The notes: generated by a model from the letters alone, not told the origin. DNA of 64,000 nt from Streptomyces sp. NBC_01235 (GCF_035989285.1 NZ_CP108513.1:9858001-9922000), one strand, 5' to 3'; shown: positions 45,889 through 57,129, counted from the stretch's first letter. Made by a program: numbers and translations.

Positions 45889-46761
45889 TCAGCCCGCTTC
45901 CCGTTCCTGTAGGGACCGCACGGTTCCGTCCTCCCCGGCCGCCTGCGCGACCGACGCGGCGGCACGGACGAGTGCGGCCGTGGCCGTCGAGCGGGACTGC
46001 TGCGGCCAGGCGATGGCCAGAGCCGCGGGCGGGGCGTCCGGCACCGGGCGGTAGACGACGCCCGGCCGGGGGTAGCGCATGGCGACGGAGGCGGGAAGCA
46101 GGGGCACGACACGGCCCAGGCCGACCAGGGTGAGGAGTTGGGCGAGATCGCGGCCCTGGCTGCGGATCTCGTGGAGGTACTGGTGCAGGTCGCCGGGGCG
46201 CAGGCCCAGGTCGGCGAGGGTCAGGCGGTCACGGGCGGCGAGCGGGTGGCTCGCGGCGAGGGCGGCGACGCGCGGCTCGGTGGTGAGCATCTCGGTGTCG
46301 AGGCCGGTGCGGTCGAACGGCTCGTACACCAGGGCGGCATCGGCCTCGCCGAGACGCAGCAGCCGGGGCTGCTCCTGCCATCCGCACAGGCGGACGGTGA
46401 CCGGGACGGCCGCCGGCTCCTGCGCGTAGCGCGCGCACAGCGCCTCCAGCAGCCCCGCGTCGCCGTCGGCCTTCACGGCCAGCACCAGCTTCGGCTCCGG
46501 GGCGGCCGCCCGCCGGGCCCGTCGCCCGGCGGCCTCCAGCGCGTCCAGCGCCGTCCTGGCCTCGGACAGCAGCACGGTCCCCGCCGGGGTCAGCGCCACG
46601 CTGTGGGTGGTCCGCTCGAGCAGGGTGATGCCCAGCTCCGCCTCCAGCCGGCGGATCGCGCGGGACAGGGGCGGCGGGGAGATGCCGAGCCGTTCGGCCG
46701 CGCGGGTGAAGTTGAGCTCCTCGGCGACGGCGACGAAGTAGCGCAGCGGTCGGGACTCCAT
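45889..46761 (-). CDS. LysR family transcriptional regulator
   Basis: 290 aa. The N-terminal HTH is RYFVAVAEELNFTRAAERLGISPPPLSRAIRRLEAELG, cut here to its recognition part FTRAAERLGISPPPLSR, followed by LLERTTHSVALTPAG. The C-terminal effector domain (about 90-285) follows. ATG 46761 with GAGGGGG upstream; the 35 codons beyond it are spacer. It is divergent from the NmrA-like gene (125-nt spacer), the classic arrangement in which a LysR protein controls its neighbour. Confidence 0.9.
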   Translation of the reverse strand: MESRPLRYFVAVAEELNFTRAAERLGISPPPLSRAIRRLEAELGITLLERTTHSVALTPAGTVLLSEARTALDALEAAGRRARRAAAPEPKLVLAVKADGDAGLLEALCARYAQEPAAVPVTVRLCGWQEQPRLLRLGEADAALVYEPFDRTGLDTEMLTTEPRVAALAASHPLAARDRLTLADLGLRPGDLHQYLHEIRSQGRDLAQLLTLVGLGRVVPLLPASVAMRYPRPGVVYRPVPDAPPAALAIAWPQQSRSTATAALVRAAASVAQAAGEDGTVRSLQEREAG

Positions 46762-46886
46762 GGGCGGCCCCCTCGGTTCGGTATTGCTCTGAGGGTAACA
46801 ACCGCGAGCCGATGGGTCCTTCAGTTCGGCCCGGCCGAAGGGCAGGCTCGACGACATCCCAACCACCTTCGCTCATGGAGCAGTTC

Positions 46887-47777
46887 ATGATTGTCGTCAC
46901 GACTCCGACCGGCCAGATCGGCCGCGAGGTCCTCGCCCGTCTGCTCGACGCCGGCCACGGCACGCCACCGGTCCGCGTGATCGTCCGCGACCCCGCCCGG
47001 CTCTTGCCGCAGACGCGCGAACGCGTGGAGGTCGTCCAGGGCTCCCATGCCGACCCGGCCGTCCTGAAGGAGGCGTGCGAGGGCGCCGACCAGGTGTTCT
47101 GGCTGGTGCCTCCGACGCCGGGAGCCGACAGCGTCGAAGGGCACTTCCACGCCTTCACCGAGGCGCTGTGCGAGGCGATCGGGACGCACGGCGTCGAACG
47201 GGTCGTGGGCGTCTCGACGCTCGGCCGAGGCATCGCGAGGAACGCCGGACAGCTCTCGGCGTCACTGGCCATGGACGAGGCGATCGCCGCGACGGGGGTG
47301 CACTACCGCGCGCTGTGCCCACCGGCCCTGATGGAGAACCTGCTGCGCCAGGTGGCCGCGTTCCGCGACGGGGACGAGTGGTCCGTGGCGCTCACGCAGG
47401 ATCGCGTGCTGCGCACCTGCGCCACCCGGGACATCGGCGCCGCCGCGGCCCGGCTGCTCCTCGACGACTCCTGGACCGGGTCCGGCGACGTACCGCTGGT
47501 GGGCCCGGACGACCTGACCCCCGAGGGCATGGCGCGGGTCGTCTCGGAGGTACTGGACCGTCCTGTGCGCGTGCGGCAGATCAGCGGCGCCGACCTCAAG
47601 GCGACGGCGCTGCGCTTCGGCGCCTCCGAGGCCTGGGCGCAGGGCCTGGCCGACATGGTGGCCGCCCAGAACGGCCAGGGCCTCTACGGCGCCGCACAGC
47701 CCAGCACCCCTGACACCGCGCCCACGAGCTTCCGGCAGTGGTGCGAGGAGGTACTCAAGCCGGCCGTGCTGACCTGA
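46887..47777 (+). CDS. NmrA-like NAD(P)-binding protein (atypical SDR)
   Basis: A 296-aa Rossmann protein of the NmrA/QOR2-type: VVTTPTGQIGREVLARLLDAG at the N-terminus, VRDPARL at the cofactor phosphate site and GADQVFWLVPP. It lacks YxxxK, so it is a nucleotide sensor or a reductase of an unusual type. ATG 46887 is preferred because GGAG at 46877-46880 precedes it; ATG 46875 would lack a site. It is probably regulated by the divergent LysR protein. The natural substrate is unknown. Confidence 0.85.
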   Translation: MIVVTTPTGQIGREVLARLLDAGHGTPPVRVIVRDPARLLPQTRERVEVVQGSHADPAVLKEACEGADQVFWLVPPTPGADSVEGHFHAFTEALCEAIGTHGVERVVGVSTLGRGIARNAGQLSASLAMDEAIAATGVHYRALCPPALMENLLRQVAAFRDGDEWSVALTQDRVLRTCATRDIGAAAARLLLDDSWTGSGDVPLVGPDDLTPEGMARVVSEVLDRPVRVRQISGADLKATALRFGASEAWAQGLADMVAAQNGQGLYGAAQPSTPDTAPTSFRQWCEEVLKPAVLT

Positions 47778-47799
47778 GGCCGGCTGACCCGAGCCGAGC

Positions 47800-48684
47800 T
47801 CACCGCTCCAGCAGCATCCGCTGAAGTTCGCGCGCCGCCCGGGGCGGGGCGACATCGCTGCGGTGGGCGAGGGCGATCGTGCGGGACAGTCCGGGCCGGG
47901 CGAGCGGCGTGACCCGCAGCCCCCGGCCCGACCGGGCGGCCACCATCCGGGGGACGACGGCCACCCCGAGCCCGGCCCGCACGAACCCGAGCACCGCGTC
48001 CATCTCCCCGCCCTCCACCGCGAAGTCGGGCTCGAACCCCTCCGCCCGGCACGCGGCCACGGTGAGTTCCCGCAGGTCGTAACCGTGCCGGAACATCACC
48101 AGGCGTTCGCCCTCCAGATCGGCGATCCGTACGGCCCGCCGCCCGCCGCCCGGCTTGGACGCCTCGGGGGAGGACACCACGACCAGGTCCTCCCGCAGCA
48201 GTTCCACCGTCGTCAGCGCCGGGGACGGGGTCGGCAGCGGCAGGACGACCAGGGCGAGGTCCAGGGCGCCGCGGGCCAGCTCCCGGACGAGGTCGTGCGA
48301 GCCGCTCTCCTCGATCAGCAACCGGATGCCCGGGTAGCGGTCGTGGAAGGCGCGCAGCACGTCGGGCAGCAGACCGGTGCACAGGCTCGGCGTCGCCCCG
48401 AGCCGCACCCGGCCGCTGCGCAGCTGCACCAGCTCCTGCACCTCGTACCGCGCGGTCTCGGTGTCCGCCAGGATCCGCCGGGCCAGCGGCAGCAGCGCCT
48501 CGCCCGCGTCGGTGAGCGTGATGTTGCCGCGCGCCCGCAGGAACAGATCCGCGCCCAACTCCCGCTCCAGCGCCTTGATCTGCTGCGACAGCGAGGGCTG
48601 CGCGACATGCACGAGCTCGGCGGCCCGGGTGAAGTGCCGGGTCTCGGCGACCGCCACGAAGTACTGGAGCTGCTGGAACTGCAT
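47800..48684 (-). CDS. LysR family regulator divergent from sdhCAB
   Basis: A 294-aa protein with HTH FTRAAELVHVAQPSLSQQIKALE and substrate domain (MFRHGYDLREL, GGEMDAVLGFVRAGLGVAVVP), similar to OxyR/CynR-like members. It lies 94 nt from sdhC, with an ATAG-N7-CTAT operator between, so it probably controls the succinate dehydrogenase operon and itself. ATG 48684. Its effector is unknown. Confidence 0.9.
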   Translation of the reverse strand: MQFQQLQYFVAVAETRHFTRAAELVHVAQPSLSQQIKALERELGADLFLRARGNITLTDAGEALLPLARRILADTETARYEVQELVQLRSGRVRLGATPSLCTGLLPDVLRAFHDRYPGIRLLIEESGSHDLVRELARGALDLALVVLPLPTPSPALTTVELLREDLVVVSSPEASKPGGGRRAVRIADLEGERLVMFRHGYDLRELTVAACRAEGFEPDFAVEGGEMDAVLGFVRAGLGVAVVPRMVAARSGRGLRVTPLARPGLSRTIALAHRSDVAPPRAARELQRMLLER

Positions 48685-48701
48685 GCCGCAACCCTACGCC
48701 T

Positions 48702-48720
48702 CGATAGCCACGGCCTATGG
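48702..48720. promoter_or_regulatory. LysR-type operator upstream of sdhCAB
   Basis: ATAG-N7-CTAT (48704-48718) is a palindrome containing the T-N11-A LysR core. It lies 18 bp from the LysR start and 60 bp from the sdhC start, in the shared promoter region. Confidence 0.65.
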
Positions 48721-48778
48721 AATCGAGGCGGACCATGTCTTGGACCGATGGGGCCGTCCGGCCCTAGCGTCTTGACCC

Positions 48779-49486
48779 ATGGCTCTGGCAACGCGGACGG
48801 ACCGACGGCCGTCCATGGCACGCACCGTGTGGGACTCCTCCGTCGGCAAGAAGACCGTGATGGCCGTCAGCGGCGTGATCATGCTGCTGTACCTGGTCGC
48901 CCACGTCATCGGCAACCTCAAGATCTTCTTCGGCCCGGAGGAGTTCAACCACTACGGGCACTGGCTGCGCACGGTCGGCGAACCGTTCATGCACTACGAG
49001 TGGACGCTCTGGCTGATCCGTGTGGTGCTGGTCGCCGCGGTCGCCGCCCACGCCGTCTCCGCGTACCAGCTCAGCCGCCGCGACATCAGGGCGCGGCCCA
49101 GCAAGTACGTGCACAAGAAGCCCCGGGCGAGCTACGCCACGCGCACCATGCGCTGGGGCGGGATCATCCTCGGCCTGTTCATCGTCTGGCACGTCCTGGA
49201 CCTGACGACCGGCACCGTGCACAGCGGCGGATTCCAGGAGGGCCACCCGTACCAGAACGTCGTGGACACCTTCTCCACCTGGTACGGCAACGTCCTCTAC
49301 ATCGTCGCGATGCTCGCCCTCGGCCTGCACGTCCGGCACGGCTTCTGGAGCGCCGCCCAGACCCTCGGCGTCGGCAGCCGCACCCGTGACCGTGTGCTGA
49401 AGACCGTCGCCGACGTCCTCGCGCTGCTGCTCACGGCCGGCTTCATCGCCGTCCCCGTGGGCGTCATGACCGGAGTGGTGAGCTGA
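48779..49486 (+). CDS. sdhC: Succinate dehydrogenase cytochrome b subunit
   Basis: A 235-aa five-helix membrane subunit of the single-polypeptide (SdhC, type B) form. Helices start at VMAVSGVIMLLYLVAHVIG, WTLWLIRVVLVAAVAAHAV, GIILGLFIVWHVLDL, VLYIVAMLALGLHVRHGF and the last VLALLLTAGFIAVPV. Histidines in AHVIG, AAHAVSAY, WHVLD and HVRHGF are the heme b ligand candidates. It anchors SdhAB and passes electrons to menaquinone. ATG 48779; the stop abuts sdhA's ATG with no gap. Confidence 0.93.
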   Translation: MALATRTDRRPSMARTVWDSSVGKKTVMAVSGVIMLLYLVAHVIGNLKIFFGPEEFNHYGHWLRTVGEPFMHYEWTLWLIRVVLVAAVAAHAVSAYQLSRRDIRARPSKYVHKKPRASYATRTMRWGGIILGLFIVWHVLDLTTGTVHSGGFQEGHPYQNVVDTFSTWYGNVLYIVAMLALGLHVRHGFWSAAQTLGVGSRTRDRVLKTVADVLALLLTAGFIAVPVGVMTGVVS

Positions 49487-51432
<1,946 letters not shown>

Positions 51433-51436
<4 letters not shown>

Positions 51437-52182
51437 GGCTCACCCTGCGCGTCTGGCGGCAGCAGAACGCCGACGCCGACGGCGCCATGTCCACGTACGA
51501 GGTGGACGGCATCTCGCCCGACATGTCCTTCCTGGAGATGCTCGACACCCTCAACGAGGAACTCATCCTGCGCGGCGACGACCCGGTCGCCTTCGACCAC
51601 GACTGCCGTGAGGGCATCTGTGGCGCGTGCAGCCTGGTGATCAACGGTGACGCGCACGGACCGGAACGCACCACCACCTGCCAGCTGCACATGCGGTCCT
51701 TCCGCGACGGCGACACGATCGACGTCGAGCCGTGGCGGGCCGCCGCCTTCCCGGTCGTCAAGGACCTGGTCGTCGACCGGAGCGCCTTCGACCGGATCAT
51801 CCAGGCCGGCGGCTACGTCACCGCCCCGACCGGCTCCGCGCCCGAGGCCCACGCGACGCCGGTGCCGAAGCCGGACGCCGACTTCGCGTTCGAGCACGCG
51901 GAGTGCATCGGGTGCGGGGCGTGTGTGGCCGCGTGTCCCAACGGGGCGGCGATGCTGTTCACCTCCGCCAAGGTGAATCACCTGAACGTCCTGCCGCAGG
52001 GGGCGCCCGAGCGGGAGACGCGGGTGCTGGACATGGTGGCGCAGATGGACGAGGAGGGGTTCGGGGGGTGCACGCTGGCGGGGGAGTGCGCGACGGCTTG
52101 CCCGAAGGGCATCCCGCTGGTGTCCATCACCAGCATGAACAAGGAGTGGCTGCGGGCCACCCGGAAGGTCGCGAAGCGGTAG
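51433..52182 (+). CDS. sdhB: Succinate dehydrogenase iron-sulfur subunit
   Basis: A 249-aa protein with three clusters. The [2Fe-2S] ligands are in [12 protein letters not shown] and later TTCQLHMR. The [4Fe-4S] and [3Fe-4S] ligands are in [13 protein letters not shown] and [15 protein letters not shown]. It carries electrons from SdhA flavin to the membrane quinone site. The ATG overlaps the sdhA stop. A hairpin 55 bp downstream closes the operon. Confidence 0.96.
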
Positions 52183-52237
52183 CGCCGCAGGGCCGGCGTG
52201 GCAGACATCAAAAGCGTTCGCCGACAAGGTGCGGACG

Positions 52238-52274
52238 GGCGGGACCGGGAGTGGTGCTCATCCCCGGTCCCGCC
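52238..52274 (+). terminator. 12-bp stem-loop after sdhCAB
   Basis: GGCGGGACCGGG (52238-52249) pairs perfectly with CCCGGTCCCGCC (52263-52274) around a 13-nt loop. It lies 55 bp past the sdhB stop. The rest of 52183-52644 (to the acyltransferase gene) holds no ORF I can support. Confidence 0.8.
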
Positions 52275-52644
52275 AGGCCCTCGCCCACCCGACACCGAAC
52301 AGGCACGAGCGGCATGAATCGGGCGGGTCGTGCATACGGTCCGCCCGGTTCGCCGCTGTGGCTGTCGGCATGTCGCTTCTCTCCCCTCCCGCCCCAGGCA
52401 CGGGCCGTGCCCCCGCCTCCGAAGCACCGCACGACCGGCCGGCGGCACGGGCCGGTGTGTGGCTGTGGCCGGCGCCGGCCACGCTCGCCGGGCCGGCCGC
52501 CGGGCGGCGACTCCCGGCATTCAGCAGCCGCACATCCACGGGTCCCGCGCCGGACACGCCGAGGCCAGCCGGCCGCGGAAGAAAGCAGGTGCAGATTCCC
52601 CATGCACTGTCCCCATGCTTTTCCGCTCGGCGCAGGAGACCTCC

Positions 52645-53418
52645 ATGACCGCCATGCCCGTCTCGCCCCCCGCTCTCGCCGCCCCGCCCGGCGGTTCCGG
52701 CTACCTCGTGTCGCTCGCCCGCGACCAGCACGACGTCCGGGCCGCACAGCGGCTGCGTCACCAGGTGTTCGCCGGAGAGCTGGGCGCGCGCCTCGACGGC
52801 CCGGAACCGGGCCTGGACACCGACGCCTTCGACGCGTACTGCGACCACCTTCTCATCCGCGACAAGGGCACCGGCGAGGTGGTCGGCACCTACCGGCTGC
52901 TGCCGCCCGAGCGGGCCGCGGTCGCCGGACGGCTCTACTCCGAGGGCGAGTTCGACCTGAGCCCGCTCGACGCGCTCCGGCCCGGCCTGGTCGAGGTCGG
53001 CCGCTCGTGCGTGCACCCCGACCACCGCGACGGCGCCGTCATCGGCCTCATCTGGGCCGGGATAGCCCGCTACATGGTCGACCGCGGCCACGAGTGGCTG
53101 GCCGGCTGCTGCTCCATCCCGCTGGCCGACGGCGGCACCCTGGCGGCGGCGACCTGGGACCGGGTCCGCGAGAAGAACCTCGCCCCGCAGGAGTTCCGGG
53201 TACGGCCGCTGCTGCCCTGGACCCCGAACGGCACCGCCCCGGCCGCCCGCACCGAACTCCCGGCACTGCTGCGCGGCTATCTCCGCCTCGGCGCCTGGGT
53301 GTGCGGGGAGCCCGCCCACGACCCCGACTTCGGTGTCGCCGACCTGTACGTGCTGCTGTCGATGCGCCGGGTCAACCAGCGCTACCTGCGGCACTTCCTC
53401 TCCCTCGTCCCGGCCTGA
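52645..53418 (+). CDS. GNAT-fold ornithine/acyl-ACP N-acyltransferase (OlsB-like)
   Basis: A 257-aa protein of the OlsB/autoinducer-synthase-like GNAT group: LVSLARDQHDVRAAQRLRHQVFAGELGA (N-terminal acyl-ACP side), YCDHLLI, VVGTYRLL, VEVGRSCVHPDHRDGAVIGLIW and CSIPLADGG. OlsB makes lyso-ornithine lipid from ornithine and acyl-ACP. The neighbour is a PlsC-type acyltransferase that overlaps by 1 nt (TGATG), the normal OlsB-OlsA order, so a phosphate-free membrane lipid is the likely product. ATG 52645 with AGGAGA upstream. Confidence 0.85.
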   Translation: MTAMPVSPPALAAPPGGSGYLVSLARDQHDVRAAQRLRHQVFAGELGARLDGPEPGLDTDAFDAYCDHLLIRDKGTGEVVGTYRLLPPERAAVAGRLYSEGEFDLSPLDALRPGLVEVGRSCVHPDHRDGAVIGLIWAGIARYMVDRGHEWLAGCCSIPLADGGTLAAATWDRVREKNLAPQEFRVRPLLPWTPNGTAPAARTELPALLRGYLRLGAWVCGEPAHDPDFGVADLYVLLSMRRVNQRYLRHFLSLVPA

Positions 53419-54458
53419 TGAGCGTCTGGCTGCCCAGCGCACCCTGCACCCCGCGGGCGTGCGTGGAGACGACGACGTCCCTCACGGGCCTGCCGCGGGC
53501 CGTGCTGCGGCTCACGGCGGTGGTCGTGCTGGTCCTGGCCGGGGTCGTGCTGTCGCCGCTGGGCTGGGGGTCCCCCCGCTTGCGGGGGAGGATATCGGCC
53601 CGGGTGGTGCGGTCGTGGAGCCGGACCGTGGTGCGGGCGGCGGGGGTGCGGATCCGGGTGACCGGCCCGCCCGCGCCCACCGCCACCGGGCTGCTCCTGG
53701 TCGCCAACCACATCTCCTGGCTGGACATCCCGCTGCTGGCCGCCGTACGCCCCGCCCGGATGCTCGCCAAGGCCGAGATCCGGCGGTGGCCGGTGGCGGG
53801 TGTGCTGGCCGCACGCGGCGGAGTCCTGTTCATCGACCGCGACCGGCTGCGCGCACTGCCCGCCACGGTCGCCCGGATCGCCGACGTGCTGCGGGCCGGG
53901 CGGGCGGTCGCCGTGTTCCCGGAGGGGAGCACCTGGTGCGGCCGCGCCCAGGGACACTTCCGGCGGGCCGTGTTCCAGGCCGCCCTGGACGCACGCGTAC
54001 CGGTCCAGCCCGTACGCATCCGCTACCTGGACCGCGCGGGAGCGGCCAGCACCGCGGCCGCGTTCGTCGGCGACGACCCGCTGCTCGCCTCGCTGTGGCG
54101 GGTGGTGTCGGCGCGGGGTCTGGTGGCGGAGGTCGACGTACTGCCCGCACTCGCACCGGGCAGCCACCCCGACCGCGCGGCGCTGGCCGCGGCGGCCGGG
54201 GCCCAGGTGCTGGGCGGGGCGCAGGAGCAGCAGGTCATCGCCCCGGCCGACCGGCACGGCGACACGGGCCGCCCGACGGGCCACCGCCTCGACCCGCGCG
54301 CACAGCACCCGCTGCGCCGCCGGGCCGCCGGTCGCCGCGATGCGCTCCAGGGCGTCGAGGAGCGAAACGGCGCCCCAGCGCAGGTACGCGCCGGAGGGGC
54401 GGGGCCTGGGCCGACGACGGCCGGTTCGACGGATACCGGTTCGACGAATTGCCGGTAA
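53418..54458 (+). CDS. PlsC-type lysolipid acyltransferase (OlsA-like)
   Basis: 346 aa. A membrane helix (LRLTAVVVLVLAGVVLSPLGW) is followed by the acyltransferase core: catalytic motif NHISWLD (HxxxxD), block LFIDRDR, and AVFPEGSTW (EGS). It would O-acylate lyso-ornithine lipid made by the preceding gene or acylate lysophosphatidic acid. The core ends near residue 265; the last 75 to 80 residues (from QVIAPADRHGDTGRP) are Arg/Gly/Pro-rich, unlike other PlsC tails, and the opposite strand looks more coding there. The true protein may end earlier in an ancestral form. Confidence 0.85.
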   Translation: MSVWLPSAPCTPRACVETTTSLTGLPRAVLRLTAVVVLVLAGVVLSPLGWGSPRLRGRISARVVRSWSRTVVRAAGVRIRVTGPPAPTATGLLLVANHISWLDIPLLAAVRPARMLAKAEIRRWPVAGVLAARGGVLFIDRDRLRALPATVARIADVLRAGRAVAVFPEGSTWCGRAQGHFRRAVFQAALDARVPVQPVRIRYLDRAGAASTAAAFVGDDPLLASLWRVVSARGLVAEVDVLPALAPGSHPDRAALAAAAGAQVLGGAQEQQVIAPADRHGDTGRPTGHRLDPRAQHPLRRRAAGRRDALQGVEERNGAPAQVRAGGAGPGPTTAGSTDTGSTNCR

Positions 54459-54521
54459 GTGAGGGGGTGCCGGGCGCCCATGATGGGATCATGAGCATCC
54501 CGACCTCTGAGGGGAGCGCGC

Positions 54522-55577
54522 GTGAGCGGAAGCCCGGCCGGCCGTACGGTGCTCGTGACGGGAGGCAGCGGCTTCGTGGCCGCCCATCTCGTGCGACAGC
54601 TCCTGGAACGCGGCCACCACGTGCACACCACCGTGCGCAGCACGGCGAACACGGCCAAGCTCCGGCCTCTGCACGCCCTGCGGGACGCCCATCCCGGCCG
54701 TCTCGACCTCTTCGAGGCGGACCTGCTCACGGAAGGCTCCTTCGACGAGGCGGCGAAGGGCTGCGCGGTGGTCTTCCATGTGGCCTCGCCGTTCCTGATG
54801 CCGGAGAAGATCAAGGACGGCCTGCGGGACGTGGTGCAACCGGCCCTGCGGGGCACCCACAACGTCGTGGCGGCGATCGAGCGCACGGAGACCGTCGAGC
54901 GCCTGGTCTTCACGTCCACGGTGGGCGCGATCTTCGGCGACTACGCCGACGTACGCGAGATGGACGACCAGACCCTGTCGGAGAAGTACTTCAACACCAC
55001 CAGCACGGTGGAGAACAACCCGTACCACTACGCCAAGACCGTGGCGGAGCGCGCGGCCTGGGAGGCCGAGGCCGCGCAGGACCGCTGGCGCATGGTCTCC
55101 GTCAACCCCGGCCTGATCCTGGGCCCCTCCCTCACCCCCGCCTCGGAGTCCGGCAGCCTGTTTCTCCTGGACGAGCTCTTCAAGGGCTACTTCTTCTACG
55201 GCGCCCCGGACTTCAGCTTCACCACGGCCGACGTACGGGACGTGGCGGCGGCCCACATCGCGGCGGCGGAACGCCCCGAAGCGCACGGCCGTTACATCGT
55301 CGCGGCCGAGGAGATGACCTCCTTCCACCAGATGTCGAGAGCCCTGCTGAAGCACCACCCGGGAAACCTGCGCCTGCCCCGGACCGCCCTCCCGCACTGG
55401 CCGGTCCGCATCCTGGGCCCCGCCTTCGGTCTCTCCCAGGACTACATCCGGGGGCACCTCGGCATCCGCTTCCACGTCGACAACCGACGAAGCACCGAGG
55501 AACTGGGCCTCACCTACCGCCCGATCGAGGAAACTCTGCTGGACCACTACCGGTCCTGGCGGGAGCAGCGCAACTAG
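54522..55577 (+). CDS. NAD-dependent epimerase/dehydratase (dihydroflavonol-reductase-like)
   Basis: A 351-aa extended SDR: TGGSGFVAAHLVRQLLERGH at the N-terminus, FHVASP, TSTVGAIFG, catalytic YHYAKTVAE (Tyr-x3-Lys) and NPGLILGP. Substrate unknown; relatives reduce ketones or aldehydes such as methylglyoxal or flavonoid-like compounds. GTG 54522 with GAGGGGAG upstream. The stop TAG (55575-55577) uses TA from the target DNA and G from the first base of the IS630 insertion; the ancestral stop would also have been TAG. Confidence 0.88.
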   Translation: MSGSPAGRTVLVTGGSGFVAAHLVRQLLERGHHVHTTVRSTANTAKLRPLHALRDAHPGRLDLFEADLLTEGSFDEAAKGCAVVFHVASPFLMPEKIKDGLRDVVQPALRGTHNVVAAIERTETVERLVFTSTVGAIFGDYADVREMDDQTLSEKYFNTTSTVENNPYHYAKTVAERAAWEAEAAQDRWRMVSVNPGLILGPSLTPASESGSLFLLDELFKGYFFYGAPDFSFTTADVRDVAAAHIAAAERPEAHGRYIVAAEEMTSFHQMSRALLKHHPGNLRLPRTALPHWPVRILGPAFGLSQDYIRGHLGIRFHVDNRRSTEELGLTYRPIEETLLDHYRSWREQRN

Positions 55578-56992
55578 TGTGCTGCGCCAGAAATCCTGAG
55601 GGTTAGTTCTGCTCTGTTTTCTGGCTGGCGGTTCCGACCTTGGTGAGGTAGTCGGCGAGGGAGTTGAGGATCTCGTCTGCGGTCTTGGTCCAGGTGAAGG
55701 GCCGTGGGTTCTCGTTCCAGGTGTCGATCCACGCGGTGATGTCATCCTCCAGGGCCTTCACGGACCTGTGCACGCCACGGCGGATGAGCTTGTCGGTCAG
55801 CAGGCCGAACCACCGCTCGACCTGGTTCATCCAGGAGGAGCCCGTCGGGGTGAAGTGGACGTGGAAGCGGGGGTGTCTGCCCAGCCATGTCTTGATCTCG
55901 GCGGTGTTGTGGGTGGCGTAGTTGTCACAGACGAGGTGGACGTCGAGCCCGGCGGGCACCGCCTTGTCGATCCGGACCAGGAACTTCTTGAACTCAATCG
56001 CACGGTGGCGGCGGTGGAGCTGAGATATGACGGTGCCGTCAGTGATGTTGAAGGCGGCGAACAGGCTGGTGATGCCGTGCCGGTAGTAGTCGTGCGTCCG
56101 GCGTTCGGGCATGCCCGGCATCATCGGCAAGACCGGCTGCGAGCGGTCCAGTGCCTGGATCTGGGACTTCTCGTCCACGCAGAGCACGACCGCCTTCTCG
56201 GGCGGATGGTGGTACAGGCCGACGACGTCGACGACCTTGGCGACGAACCGTGGATCGGTGGACAGTTTGAAGGAATCCTGCAGGTGGGGCTTGAGGTCGA
56301 ACTTCTTCCAGATCCGGCCGATAGTCGACTTCGACAGGCCGGTGCGCTGGGCCATCGAGGCCCGTGACCAGTGCGTGTCCCTGTCCGGGGTCGACTCCAA
56401 GGTGGCCACGATGACCTCCTCGACCCGGTCGAGGAGGATCGAGGGCGGCCGGCCCGAGCGGGGCTCGTCATGCAGACCGTCGAGGCGTTCGGCGATGAAC
56501 CGGGCCCGCCAGCGGTCCACGGTCGACCTGTCGATGCCGAGGTCGGCCGCGGCCTGCTGGTTCGTGCCGCCCTCCGCGCAGCGCAGCACGATCTTGGCTC
56601 GCAGCGCGAGGAACTGGGCGGTCTTCGCCCGCCGCGCCCACTGCGTCAGCTGTCTCCGCTCAGCCTCGTCCAGGACCAAGTCGGCCTTCGGCCGCCCGAT
56701 CCAGCCGGCGTCCTCAAGCCCGGCCATCCGCTCTGCGGCGAAAGCTCGACGCCACTTGCCAACCGTCTTGGCCTGGACGCCAACGATCCGTGCAACACCT
56801 GCATTTGACATGCCGTCAGCGCACGCCAGGATGATGCGGGCCTTCTCGGCCGAGCGCCGGTCCGGCACTTTCGTCCGGCGCACCAACTCGGCACGCTCGG
56901 ACTCGGACAGCGTGATCTCCACAGCAGAAGGGCCCGAATGCGACATGGCAACAGGGTAGTAAATAACCCTCAGGATTTCTGGCGCAGCACAC
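55577..56992. mobile_element. IS630-family insertion sequence
   Basis: A 1416-bp element bounded by perfect 29-bp terminal inverted repeats (55577-55605 and 56964-56992; outer bases GTGTGCTGCGCC). It is flanked by TA at 55575-55576 and 56993-56994, the usual IS630/Tc1 target duplication. The transposase gene fills the element on the minus strand and looks intact. It sits at the very stop codon of the epimerase gene. Confidence 0.93.
55603..56946 (-). CDS. IS630 family transposase
   Basis: A 447-aa single-frame transposase. The N-terminus has two helix-turn-helix parts ([40 protein letters not shown]). The DDE catalytic domain has the first Asp in [11 protein letters not shown], the second in [10 protein letters not shown] and the Glu in [11 protein letters not shown]. 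The full triad is intact, so it is probably active. ATG 56946; the stop TAA lies inside the left terminal repeat. Its two helix-turn-helix regions and length are typical for the longer IS630 members of actinobacteria. Confidence 0.95.
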   Translation of the reverse strand: MSHSGPSAVEITLSESERAELVRRTKVPDRRSAEKARIILACADGMSNAGVARIVGVQAKTVGKWRRAFAAERMAGLEDAGWIGRPKADLVLDEAERRQLTQWARRAKTAQFLALRAKIVLRCAEGGTNQQAAADLGIDRSTVDRWRARFIAERLDGLHDEPRSGRPPSILLDRVEEVIVATLESTPDRDTHWSRASMAQRTGLSKSTIGRIWKKFDLKPHLQDSFKLSTDPRFVAKVVDVVGLYHHPPEKAVVLCVDEKSQIQALDRSQPVLPMMPGMPERRTHDYYRHGITSLFAAFNITDGTVISQLHRRHRAIEFKKFLVRIDKAVPAGLDVHLVCDNYATHNTAEIKTWLGRHPRFHVHFTPTGSSWMNQVERWFGLLTDKLIRRGVHRSVKALEDDITAWIDTWNENPRPFTWTKTADEILNSLADYLTKVGTASQKTEQN

Positions 56993-56994
56993 TA

Positions 56995-57129
56995 GTGCCG
57001 TGACAGGCAACGTCTGCCCGTGAAGGAGCGGCGTCCGGTGCGGCGAGTGGGGGACACCTCACACGCCTTTGAGGCAGTGGGGGAGCGTGCCGGGCGTCGC
57101 GACGGGGCGAACGTCGCCTGTCATGGCAC
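56995..57129. mobile_element. 135-bp MITE-like element with 19-bp imperfect terminal repeats
   Basis: Left end GTGCCGTGACAGGCAACGT (56995-57013) and right end, read inward on the minus strand, GTGCCATGACAGGCGACGT (57129-57111) match at 17 of 19 positions and stay similar for about ten more. TA flanks both sides (56993-56994, 57130-57131). It has no ORF and a short non-coding interior. The ends differ from those of the neighbouring IS630, so it must have been moved by another transposase. It lies between two convergent genes whose stop codons abut its ends. Confidence 0.75.

Noticed and set aside
46762..46886. LysR operator in the LysR-NmrA spacer
   Set aside because: GGTATT and GGTAAC occur near 46780 but do not form a convincing T-N11-A palindrome.
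52229..52648. Possible ORFs in the spacer before the ornithine acyltransferase gene
   Set aside because: Several overlapping frames without ribosome sites or recognisable domains; the composition is that of a spacer.
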